A DNA stretch of 8,006 nucleotides, from contig JAKBKR010000082.1 in assembly GCA_021832495.1 (NCBI GenBank), positions 1 through 8,006 of the forward strand, written 5' to 3'. Source of the stretch: a bacterium (GTDB taxonomy: Archaea > Thermoplasmatota > Thermoplasmata > Lutacidiplasmatales > UBA184). The notes beneath the pieces were generated by a model that ran no database searches, had not been told where the DNA came from, and saw only the letters and a list, made by a program, of their open reading frames with translations. The translations under genes were made by a program, and so were the position numbers. This document shows positions 1 through 5,099 of the stretch, piece after piece (positions within the stretch are counted from its first letter, which is position 1; every line of letters starts with the position of its first letter).

Positions 1-199
1 TTCCGATCTCGACGAGGCCATAGCGCGAGCTGACGACGCTCACGACCTCCTGGTTGTCCTTGCGGGCCACACCACGGTAGTCCGTCAGGTAGTCCCCGCT
101 CGGGGCCCTCAGAGGCACGATTTCGAACTCGGGGACGGACTCCGGCGTGGGGTAGTTCTCGTAGGCGGCGCGGCGTTCGGATTGGGTGGAGGCGAGCAT
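1..199 (-). CDS. DUF932-like phage/plasmid protein, 5' part only
   Basis: A minus-strand frame is open from an ATG at 199 to the left edge, giving 66 residues with no stop. It starts MLASTQSERRAAYENYPTPE and continues with a segment reading DYRGVARKDNQEVVSVVSSR, then YGLVEIG. The pattern of a short 'received' strand, a polar turn, V-S-V-V-S-x-R-Y and then a hydrophobic strand is how the N-terminal part of DUF932 (phage/plasmid-like) proteins reads; such proteins are common on phages and plasmids and have no settled biochemical role. The start codon lies inside the 3' arm of a hairpin (197-225), and the preceding gene ends 44 nt upstream, so this gene is probably transcribed with the others on this strand. 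Frame and start are well supported. The family call rests on one short segment and is tentative, and the C-terminal part is outside the window. Confidence 0.5.
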   Translation of the reverse strand, partial: MLASTQSERRAAYENYPTPESVPEFEIVPLRAPSGDYLTDYRGVARKDNQEVVSVVSSRYGLVEIG

Positions 200-225
200 G
201 GTTCCTCGGGGACGAGGGAACCATG
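197..225 (-). promoter_or_regulatory. Start-codon hairpin H1 (GTTCCC-N7-CGAGGAAC type)
   Basis: Read on the minus strand, nine base pairs (217-225 with 197-205) are followed by a one-base bulge, three more pairs and a 4-nt loop. The ATG of the DUF932-like gene (199-197) is inside the 3' arm, and the purine-rich GAGGAAC just upstream of it is also paired. The conserved core occupies 201-221. The hairpin begins 18 nt after the stop of the preceding gene. In RNA it would hide both the start codon and any weak ribosome-binding site. It could equally be a DNA dyad bound by a regulator. Confidence 0.7.
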
Positions 226-243
226 CGACACGAGGTCGCCTCC

Positions 244-885
244 TCAGCGGAAACGTCGTCCGAGACGTCGCACGCCTGACGGGCCTGACACTGAGATCGT
301 TACCCCGTGCTCTCGGGCAGATTCGAGGAGAGCCTGAAATTCTTCCCACCGTTCCGACAGGAAACATTCGGTCTCCCGATCATCATCCGGCATCCCGTCC
401 TGCCAGGACACCCTCACGCTCTGCAGTGTCTCCGCACATCGTGCCTCAGGACGCATGTATCGATCTGCCGCCTCGCGGAGCCTTAGCTCGACGAGCCTGC
501 ATGGCGCCGGGGCGCCCGGTTCCATGAAGTTCCATTTGAGGTCCCACTTGGTAACAGGGGCGTCGGGGAAAAGATTGAGTACCGGTTGGCACGGAAAGTT
601 CGACTGAGGCTCCCCCGGAATCATCTCACAGTGTCCTCGGAGTTCAGCTGGGAGGGCGATTCCTCCACCCGGGAGCAGGCGGGGAGCACGAACCGCGACT
701 ACGCTCTCACCCCAACTCTTGAGCACCTTCCGAGCCCAGTCTGGTAGGTCGCCACCAATCAGCACGACTCTCGGCGGCATTCCGTCTTTTCCTCGAGCCT
801 GACCGACGCGCAGAAGGGCCTCCGCGATCTGTTCATCCGATGGCTTCTCCGGAAGGTCGACAAATACGGCGCTTGAGGTCGGCAT
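244..885 (-). CDS. Hypothetical protein, 213 aa
   Basis: The chosen start is ATG at 885 because AGGGTGA (891-897) sits five bases upstream, a good archaeal-type ribosome-binding site. In-frame TTG (915) and GTG (912) upstream are poorer candidates, although they lie in the arm of a weak inverted repeat. The protein begins MPTSSAVFVDLPEKPSDEQ. A possible Rossmann-like alternation follows (AEALLRVGQ helix, PRVVLIGGDLPDWARKVLK strand-turn-helix). The C-terminal half is charged, with a segment DGMPDDDRETECFLSERWEE and a basic tail (RRLGRRFR). I see no membrane segment, signal peptide or metal site. Base use looks less GC-rich than in the neighbouring operon genes. I do not recognise the family. 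Confidence 0.72.
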   Translation of the reverse strand: MPTSSAVFVDLPEKPSDEQIAEALLRVGQARGKDGMPPRVVLIGGDLPDWARKVLKSWGESVVAVRAPRLLPGGGIALPAELRGHCEMIPGEPQSNFPCQPVLNLFPDAPVTKWDLKWNFMEPGAPAPCRLVELRLREAADRYMRPEARCAETLQSVRVSWQDGMPDDDRETECFLSERWEEFQALLESAREHGVTISVSGPSGVRRLGRRFR

Positions 886-909
886 GCGGCTCACCCTGAT
901 GCTGTACGA

Positions 910-938
910 CACCAACTAAAAGTGGCCATCGGTTGGTG
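910..938 (-). repeat. Weak intercistronic inverted repeat H7
   Basis: Seven-base arms CACCAAC and GTTGGTG (910-916 and 932-938) are separated by a 15-nt loop. It lies 18 nt after the stop of the zinc-ribbon gene and 25 nt before the ATG of the 213-aa gene. It is weaker than the other junction hairpins and could be chance, but its distance after the stop codon fits theirs. Minus-strand RNA would have a CUUUUA stretch in the loop. Confidence 0.35.
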
Positions 939-956
939 ACCGGCTGGGTCCGCAGG

Positions 957-1343
957 TCAGAGCCTATCACGACTCTTCGGAGACCGCCACCCGGGGTACT
1001 CCCTGTCCCACTCCGCCACGAGCGAGTCGTGCTCGCGCTTCCTCTCCCGTTCCTCCTTCCAGATGCTATCCCAATCAGGCTGATACGGGGACACCCCGGG
1101 CCTGGCCCGCCCGCACCCGCGACAGCTGAGCGCGAGCTCGTAGCTCGCGTCGCCGCAGTGCACACAGGTCCAATCTCGGCGCCGCGACTCCCAGCACGGG
1201 CCGCACACGAACTCGAGGACCCTCCAGCCTGAGATGGGGTCGTCCGAGAACGAAGCGCATCCCCCGGTAGGGGGGAGGTCGGGCGGATGGAGCTCGACCG
1301 CGATGCCGCAGCGGTCGCAGACGACGAGAATCGGGTTGGACAC
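957..1343 (-). CDS. Double zinc-ribbon protein, 128 aa
   Basis: The start is a GTG at 1343, placed eight or so bases after the purine-rich 3' arm (GAGGAGAG) of hairpin H2. Two Cys-pair ribbons are visible: C9-x2-C12 with C47-x2-C50 and, immediately after, C60-x2-C63 with C74-x2-C77. The second has the compact CVHCG ... CRGCG form of a rubredoxin-like or zinc-ribbon knuckle. The last 45 residues have no cysteines and are charged and probably helical (WKEERERKREHDSLVAEW). Tandem ribbons with a helical tail suggest nucleic-acid binding or a protein-contact scaffold, but no specific family is recognised. It lies between the aspartyl protease gene (gap 39 nt) and the 213-aa gene. The coding call is firm; the function is inferred from the metal motifs only. 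Confidence 0.75.
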   Translation of the reverse strand: MSNPILVVCDRCGIAVELHPPDLPPTGGCASFSDDPISGWRVLEFVCGPCWESRRRDWTCVHCGDASYELALSCRGCGRARPGVSPYQPDWDSIWKEERERKREHDSLVAEWDREYPGWRSPKSRDRL

Positions 1344-1349
1344 GGCGCA

Positions 1350-1372
1350 CTCTCCTCACAGAGGGAGGAGAG
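1350..1372 (-). promoter_or_regulatory. Start-proximal hairpin H2 (CTCCCTCYGTGAG type)
   Basis: Eight-base arms CTCTCCTC (1365-1372 on the plus strand read in reverse) and GAGGAGAG pair around a 7-nt loop. The minus-strand core CTCCCTCTGTGAG (1355-1367) differs by one base from that in hairpin H5. The 3' arm is the only Shine-Dalgarno-like stretch before the GTG at 1343, so folding would mask it. The hairpin starts 10 nt after the stop of the aspartyl protease gene. Confidence 0.65.
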
Positions 1373-1382
1373 GGCGCGGGGC

Positions 1383-2204
1383 TTACGTGGGTGGCTTCCG
1401 GAAGGTCGCGACCGAGCGGTCCAGGTCGAACGCGACCGCGAATTGCCGCAGGAACTCGTCGCCCACAAGTCCGTCGTAGATGATGTCCTGGAACATGACC
1501 GCGGGGTCGCGCTGGGAGATCGATCGGGCCCCGTCCACGTGGACCTCCCCGGTGATGGGTGCGAAGAAGCGAGTGTAGCGAAACCCCGTCTCGTCCACGC
1601 CCTCGCGCTTCACCGTGGAGGCAGCGTTGGGGTCGACTCCCAGTTCGGCCATGAACTTCGAATGGAGGATCAGGCAGTCCGTCCCCGAGTCAACCTCAAC
1701 CTCCACCGAATGGCCGCTAGGAAGGACCATGCGAAGGTAGGCCGCGAGCGAAGGCCCCTCATGGATCAGGCGGATTGGAGCGACGGACCCTACGAAAGCG
1801 GGGTCCTCGCCGATTCTGACCTCGCCGCGTAGGTAATCGATACTGAAAGTGGTGCCGTCGAAGAAGCCGAGCGAGAGGATGCCTGCGATGTCGTCCCTGT
1901 CCGGGGGGAGCTGCCCCAGATCGAAGAGGGCAACCTGGACCTCCTTCCTCTCCAGCTCGCCCAGTCGGAGGGAGGGGAGTCGAGCCATGGGGGTCGTCAC
2001 CGGCTGCCCGGACATTCTTCGACCTGTGTGAGCCTCCCCAGTCAGGGCGGTGTCGAACCTTCCCGCGTGACCTTGAAAGAGTAGGTTCACTCCGATTCCG
2101 GTGTCGAGAATGAAATGGGAGGGGTGCGAGCCATTCACGGTCACGGGGACCGTAACCATGTGCTTCGCGACTCGCGAGAACGGGACCGGGTTGCCCATCC
2201 CCAT
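1383..2204 (-). CDS. Two-lobed pepsin/retropepsin-like aspartyl protease
   Basis: The 273-residue protein contains two copies of the aspartyl protease half-domain. Lobe 1 has VPVTVNG followed by FILDTGIGVNLL with catalytic Asp34, and the closing motif DIAGILSLGFF ... FSIDYLRGEVRI (about 105-131). Lobe 2 has VEVEVDSGTDCLIL with Asp172 and closing motif YDGLVGDEFLRQF (about 243-255), then FDLDRSVATF. Both D-T/S-G triads and both hydrophobic-hydrophobic-Gly motifs are present, so a single chain should form a complete active site, unlike dimeric retropepsins. No signal peptide or membrane segment is visible, so a cytoplasmic role is likely. The ATG at 2204 lacks a clear ribosome-binding site; ATGs at 2198 and 2159 are alternatives. 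The protease class is confident. Substrate is unknown: processing of a virion or neighbouring protein, or a regulatory role, are both possible. Confidence 0.85.
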   Translation of the reverse strand: MGMGNPVPFSRVAKHMVTVPVTVNGSHPSHFILDTGIGVNLLFQGHAGRFDTALTGEAHTGRRMSGQPVTTPMARLPSLRLGELERKEVQVALFDLGQLPPDRDDIAGILSLGFFDGTTFSIDYLRGEVRIGEDPAFVGSVAPIRLIHEGPSLAAYLRMVLPSGHSVEVEVDSGTDCLILHSKFMAELGVDPNAASTVKREGVDETGFRYTRFFAPITGEVHVDGARSISQRDPAVMFQDIIYDGLVGDEFLRQFAVAFDLDRSVATFRKPPT

Positions 2205-2247
2205 CGCGAAGTCAGCCCGCGCTCTTCTAGGTGTCGCCTCCTCACGC

Positions 2248-2274
2248 CGGCAGCACCAGCCTCTGGTCCTGCCG
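2248..2274 (-). repeat. Intercistronic hairpin H6
   Basis: Twelve-position arms (2248-2259 and 2263-2274) pair with a single C/C mismatch at 2254/2268 around a 3-nt loop. It begins 14 nt after the stop codon of the 331-aa gene and about 43 nt before the ATG of the protease gene. The remaining spacer contains a purine stretch GAGGAGG but no start in a productive frame nearby. Placement after the stop matches the other junction hairpins, although the sequence is unrelated. It may act as a transcript end, a processing site or an mRNA stabiliser. Confidence 0.55.
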
Positions 2275-2288
2275 CGGCGCCAAACCGC

Positions 2289-3284
2289 CTACCCCCTCCG
2301 GTCGATCCCCTCGAACTCGTCGAGGACCTTGCCGAGTCCCCACTCGTCGCCGACTCGAACGTCCTGGAGCGACGTGTAACCCCGCTTCTGAAGCCAATCG
2401 ACCCACACCTTCTCCTTCCGCATAAGGCGAAGGGGGGAGGCGTCGGCGAGTTCCACCCGGATGCTCTGCACGAGGGCCTTCAAGGGAGGAGAGGAAGAGG
2501 AGACGGTGACTGATGCCCCCACGGGGGCCCCTTTCGGGGCCCCCGCCGGTGTGGGGACGGAAGAGGTTGGCCGGAGGTACTCCGGCCCCGGGATCCCGAA
2601 CTCCCGGTGGAGTCGCACCAGGAGGGCGAGCTTGGCCCGGAGGTCGGCCTCAATCACCGCGTTCACGCGGACGCCGAGCTGCTCCGCGGTCTCGCCCGGG
2701 AGGCTGTAGTCGGCGTAACCCGCGCGGACCGACTCGAACTTCCCGGCGTTCACGGTCAGGCCCCCCGAGGACCAGGCCCGGCCCGCCTGGGGCGAGGGAG
2801 AGGCCTCCTCCTCGGCGTGGGCGGCGTCGGAGCCGAAGAACCCCGATACTCTCCGAGATGCCGAAGGAGATGGGTTCTGAGGGAGGCCCTGGCCTGCGAG
2901 GACAGGGCCGGCACCCAGCAGGGCCAACGGGACCGCTGCGGGCGCGGCCGGTGCCTTGGGCGACGGCGGAGGCTCGAGGGTCTTGGTCGATGAGGAGGGC
3001 GCCGCCTGCGCGGGCGGCTTGGGGGCCGCGAGGGTGTTCGCGGGCACGAAGGCCGGAGGGTGCGCACTCTCCCCGTTCCAGGGGGCGGGCTGGTTCGCGG
3101 ACCCATTGCTTCCGTTTCCCCTCCATGTCCCGGCATCGGGCGAGTGGGCAGGGATCCAGGTCTTGCGGGGATGGGACTCGAAGTCCACCACCACGCGGAC
3201 GTCGGGGCTCGGCGGAACGACCGTTCCGCATCCGTCGGCACATCGGGCAGGGTATCGGGTTCCCGTCAGGGTGCGGAGCCTCAT
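2289..3284 (-). CDS. Pro/Ala-rich protein with N-terminal zinc-finger-like motif, 331 aa
   Basis: I place the start at ATG 3284 because it overlaps the TGA of the preceding 22-codon ORF as ATGA. A longer in-frame start at 3491 would run through hairpin H3 and about 90 bases of another gene. Residues 10-50 look like a small zinc-binding treble-clef or finger (RYPARC15ADGC19G, then VVVDFES, W43, H47). Residues about 60-175 are low-complexity Pro/Ala/Ser and likely disordered. A folded middle block (about 177-236) contains FESVRAGYADYSLPGETAEQ and a long helix. A final block (about 268-331) is charged with KVWVDWLQKRGY. The arrangement (metal motif, flexible linker, two small domains) would suit a single-strand DNA-binding or replication accessory protein, but no homology is claimed. 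A very stable hairpin with a GAAA loop lies within codons 247-254. Confidence 0.75.
   Translation of the reverse strand: MRLRTLTGTRYPARCADGCGTVVPPSPDVRVVVDFESHPRKTWIPAHSPDAGTWRGNGSNGSANQPAPWNGESAHPPAFVPANTLAAPKPPAQAAPSSSTKTLEPPPSPKAPAAPAAVPLALLGAGPVLAGQGLPQNPSPSASRRVSGFFGSDAAHAEEEASPSPQAGRAWSSGGLTVNAGKFESVRAGYADYSLPGETAEQLGVRVNAVIEADLRAKLALLVRLHREFGIPGPEYLRPTSSVPTPAGAPKGAPVGASVTVSSSSPPLKALVQSIRVELADASPLRLMRKEKVWVDWLQKRGYTSLQDVRVGDEWGLGKVLDEFEGIDRRG
2523..2544 (-). repeat. 9-bp GNRA-loop hairpin inside the 331-aa gene
   Basis: On the minus strand GGGGGCCCC, GAAA, GGGGCCCCC form a perfect nine-pair stem closed by a GAAA tetraloop. The codons encode the low-complexity stretch AGAPKGAP, so codon choice in a Gly/Ala/Pro repeat explains part of it. 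The same protein could be encoded without the perfect stem. Confidence 0.6.
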
Positions 3285-3349
3285 GCCCCCTCCGGGTGGG
3301 CGCTGGCGTTCTCTCGGGGCGGCTCGGGGTCGTGGATGTGTTCGCACAT
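3281..3349 (-). CDS. Small 22-codon ORF, possible leader peptide
   Basis: The ATG at 3349 directly abuts hairpin H3, in the same position as the starts of longer genes behind the related hairpins. Its TGA (3283-3281) overlaps the ATG of the 331-aa gene as ATGA. The peptide begins MCEHIHDPEP and is Pro/Glu rich, with a C-x-H-x-H cluster near the N-terminus that could bind metal. It is too short to identify. The placement between hairpin and coupled start argues that it is translated, either as a functional micropeptide or simply to deliver ribosomes to the next gene. The evidence is positional only. Conservation of the reading frame in relatives would decide. Confidence 0.45.
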   Translation of the reverse strand: MCEHIHDPEPPRENASAHPEGA

Positions 3350-3378
3350 CTTCGTTCCTCGCGAGAGCGGGAACGAAG
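3350..3378 (-). promoter_or_regulatory. Start-proximal hairpin H3 (GTTCCC-N7-CGAGGAAC type)
   Basis: Nine pairs (3350-3358 with 3370-3378), a one-base bulge, three pairs and a 4-nt loop; conserved core at 3354-3374. It ends exactly at the ATG of the 22-codon ORF and begins 19 nt after the stop of the 189-aa gene. The outer stem sequence differs from H1 and H4 but is still fully complementary. Confidence 0.72.
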
Positions 3379-3397
3379 GGTGCGAGGGCGGACCCGG

Positions 3398-3967
3398 CTA
3401 CAGCTCCTGGGGCGGCTCTTCCGCACCGGCTTCGACTACTTTCTCCATAAGGGTCTCGTAGTCCGCCCATGGATGGAGGCGGCATCCCCACCGTCCAAGG
3501 TCTTCGTCGTAGTGAGTACGGCCCCCTTCCTCGTGGAAGACGAGCGCGTCGGCCTCGGGGTCGAAGTCGACCACCCCCTCTTCGGGGAAGAGGTGCACCT
3601 GCTCGGCCCCCAAGACCCGATCCTCGATGCGGGTCCCGAGGTGGGCCATCTCCCAGTCCACGCCGTGAAGGGTCGCCCGCAACGGCCAGTAGATGAAGAA
3701 ACGGCCCTTGAGATGGAAACGGACCAGACGGGCAAAGTGGCGCAGGTGGGGATCTTTGCCCTCCCGCGGGTCCTCCTCCATCAGGACCGCGTCGTGACCT
3801 TCCTTCCGAAGGAGGCCCACGAGGAGGGCCCTCACGTCGATGGGCCAGAGCACTTCGAGGCCACGACGGCTCCAGGCCCGCGGCAGGTGGCTCCCGAGTT
3901 CAGGTGGGAGCTCGGGATGGTGACCGGGGGCCCACTTGGTGGGCCCCATCATGAGGATCCAAGTCAT
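3398..3967 (-). CDS. Uncharacterised protein, 189 aa, possible Rossmann-like nucleotide-handling fold
   Basis: The start is ATG 3967, which overlaps the TGA of the winged-helix gene as ATGA; an in-frame ATG 12 bases upstream is less likely. The sequence opens with a strand and Gly/Pro turn (MTWILMMGPTKW). It continues with DVRALLVGLLRKEGHDAVLM (helix then strand, about 44-63) and RFFIYWPLRATLHGVDWEMAHL (strand, loop, helix with Glu106; about 89-110). The C-terminal part is acidic with DEDLGRWGCRLHPW. The strand-P-x3-x-G-x2-E order loosely recalls nucleoside deoxyribosyltransferase or TIR-like Rossmann folds, where a glutamate after that strand is catalytic. This is a resemblance only, and I do not name a family. 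A stem of 8 bp (3927-3947) lies in codons 7-14. It is the third gene of the 109-aa, winged-helix, 189-aa coupled set. Confidence 0.75.
   Translation of the reverse strand: MTWILMMGPTKWAPGHHPELPPELGSHLPRAWSRRGLEVLWPIDVRALLVGLLRKEGHDAVLMEEDPREGKDPHLRHFARLVRFHLKGRFFIYWPLRATLHGVDWEMAHLGTRIEDRVLGAEQVHLFPEEGVVDFDPEADALVFHEEGGRTHYDEDLGRWGCRLHPWADYETLMEKVVEAGAEEPPQEL
3927..3947 (-). repeat. 8-bp hairpin in codons 7-14 of the 189-aa gene
   Basis: GGGGCCCA and TGGGCCCC pair around a 5-nt loop CCAAG on the minus strand, starting 18 nt after the first base of the ATG. A stem this close to a start could slow initiation or elongation. In GC-rich coding DNA it may also be chance. Confidence 0.45.
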
Positions 3968-4398
3968 GCCTCCAGCCACCGATGGACCGTGGCGGGAGGC
4001 AGGAGGGCCTGGTCTCGCTTCACGAGCGCTCGGTAGTGGTCCAAGTGGTCGAGGACCTCCTGGCCCTTCTTCGTGATCCGCAGGACCACCGGGAGCGCGA
4101 CCCCGCGGGGGGTCTTCGTCCCACGCGAACCCGGGAGTACCATGAGGCTCGCGAGCCCCAGGGTGTCCAAGTGGTCCACTGTCTCCTTCAGAAGCTGGGG
4201 GTGCATCCCACCCGCCTCCTTGCGGACATCAGTGGGTCGATGGGGTTTCCCATCCCGCAGGAGCGTGAGGACCGTGAGCCCGGCATCGCTACGGATGAGG
4301 TAGGCCGCCGGATCCTTCTCGAGCTTCATGGTCGGGATACCTTCAGGAATCCTGAAGTCCTCTGCGGTATTTGAACTCTCGGCCATCTCCAAGGTCAT
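3964..4398 (-). CDS. Winged helix-turn-helix DNA-binding protein, 144 aa
   Basis: The ATG at 4398 overlaps the TGA of the 109-aa gene as ATGA, which fixes the start. After a 30-residue polar leader the protein shows a winged-helix layout. There is a first helix AGLTVLTLLRDG (39-50), a helix-turn-helix with KPHRPTDVRKEAGG and MHPQLLKETVDHLDTLGLA (51-83), and a wing of two strands (LMVLPG ... LPVVLRITKKG, 85-112). A last helix, QEVLDHLDHYRALVKRD, is suited to dimerisation. This order matches archaeal MarR/PadR-like transcription factors. No ligand or metal site is visible. It probably regulates the element's own genes. The fold is confident, the target is not. Both neighbours overlap it by 4 nt, so all three products are probably made together. 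Confidence 0.85.
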   Translation of the reverse strand: MTLEMAESSNTAEDFRIPEGIPTMKLEKDPAAYLIRSDAGLTVLTLLRDGKPHRPTDVRKEAGGMHPQLLKETVDHLDTLGLASLMVLPGSRGTKTPRGVALPVVLRITKKGQEVLDHLDHYRALVKRDQALLPPATVHRWLEA

Positions 4399-4724
4399 GG
4401 ACTCTCGCCGGAACTAGCGGCCCCCGCCCCAGTGTCGAGCGACCGGAAGTAGCGGGCCGGCGCCCCCGAGAAGCCGACGGCGTGGAGCACCTCGGTCACC
4501 TTGTCGTAGAAGACCACCAACTCGAGCTCGAGGCCGTGCTCAGCGAGCAGGGCCTGGACCTCGTCGGCGACGAGGTCCACCCATGCGTCGTCGGTGGACC
4601 GCGTGAGGACCGTCCCCGAGGGTCTGGCGCGAGGGGCAGGTCCGGAAACCTGGTCGACCCAGGCGTCGCCCTGGGGGCGTTCTTTCGGCGGATGGCGCTG
4701 GCGGGTGGGGGTGCTCTTCGGCAT
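4395..4724 (-). CDS. Hypothetical protein, 109 aa, with duplicated DAWVD motif
   Basis: The ATG at 4724 lies in the 3' arm of hairpin H4, the same arrangement as for the DUF932-like gene at H1. The first 45 residues are basic and Pro-rich and probably disordered (MPKSTPTRQRHPPKERPQGD). They contain DAWVDQV (20-26), and a similar DAWVDLV recurs at 46-52, where it opens a folded block: VADEVQALLAEHGLELELVV helix-strand, FYDKVTEVLHAVGF helix. The end is Gly/Ser rich. The two copies may be a short contact motif, one in the flexible tail and one in the domain. No family is recognised. Its TGA overlaps the winged-helix gene start, so it leads a three-gene coupled set. Confidence 0.7.
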   Translation of the reverse strand: MPKSTPTRQRHPPKERPQGDAWVDQVSGPAPRARPSGTVLTRSTDDAWVDLVADEVQALLAEHGLELELVVFYDKVTEVLHAVGFSGAPARYFRSLDTGAGAASSGESP

Positions 4725-4758
4725 GGCCCGTTCCTCGGCGAGCCGGGAACGGGCATGC
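4721..4758 (-). promoter_or_regulatory. Start-codon hairpin H4 (GTTCCC-N7-CGAGGAAC type)
   Basis: This is the longest of the set. Five outer pairs with one bulge lie at 4721-4726/4754-4758, then eight pairs (4727-4734 with 4746-4753), a one-base bulge, three pairs and a 4-nt loop. The core is at 4730-4750. The ATG of the 109-aa gene (4724-4722) is inside the outer stem. Only 5 nt separate it from the preceding stop codon at 4764. Confidence 0.75.
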
Positions 4759-4763
4759 GGGGC

Positions 4764-5012
4764 TCAGCCGCTCAACCCAAGCACCTTGTGGAGCGCCACG
4801 TCGACCTCATCCATGGCGGGGCAGAAGCCGACCAGCCGGGCCCGATGAAGAGGCACCGCGGAGAGGTCGTCCAAGCAAACCTGCGAACGGAGTGTGAGTC
4901 CCATCGAATGGCCCTCGTACGACTCAGGCCCGAACGTGAGACGCGTTTCAGCGTCCCGAATTGCAGACGTGATCGGCGCGCCCAGAAGGCGATCCGTGAA
5001 GGGGCCCTTCAC
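4764..5012 (-). CDS. Hypothetical protein, at least 82 aa, start unclear
   Basis: The frame ends at TGA 4764. The only normal start codon in it near the 5' end is GTG at 5012, giving a protein that begins KGPFTDRLLGAP after the initiator. However, the frame is open a further 29 codons up to the TAA of the preceding gene. That stretch reads like protein (STLFRRSDGTYSPRLVLLLQ) with 24 of 29 codons ending in G or C, yet it has no ATG, GTG or TTG. The real product may therefore start upstream by a rare codon, arise by readthrough of the in-frame TAA, or be affected by a base error or start-codon loss. Later segments include LTFGPESYEGHSMGLTLRSQ and a predicted helix near the end (MDEVDVALHKVLGL). 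No family is recognised. Confidence 0.6.
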   Translation of the reverse strand: MKGPFTDRLLGAPITSAIRDAETRLTFGPESYEGHSMGLTLRSQVCLDDLSAVPLHRARLVGFCPAMDEVDVALHKVLGLSG

Positions 5013-5099
5013 GTCGGGGGGTTGTAGGAGGAGGACGAGTCGGGGCGAATAGGTCCCGTCCGACCTGCGGAAGAGGGTCGAGACGACGTGTCCCCTCGC

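Noticed and set aside
3354..3382. Resemblance of GGAACGAAGGG at H3 to part of archaeal origin recognition boxes
   Set aside because: Only a partial match; H1 and H4 do not continue it, and conserved position at start codons fits an RNA or operator role better. An origin elsewhere on the replicon is not excluded.
3285..3491. Extended N-terminus for the 331-aa protein from a start at 3491
   Set aside because: It would overlap the 189-aa gene by about 90 nt and read through hairpin H3; the start at 3284 has ATGA coupling and begins just before the Cys motif.
2513..4036. 507-codon open frame on the plus strand
   Set aside because: Arg/Pro/Gly-rich translation with no domain pattern, antisense to the well-supported 331-aa and 189-aa genes; an effect of G/C-ending codons on the other strand.
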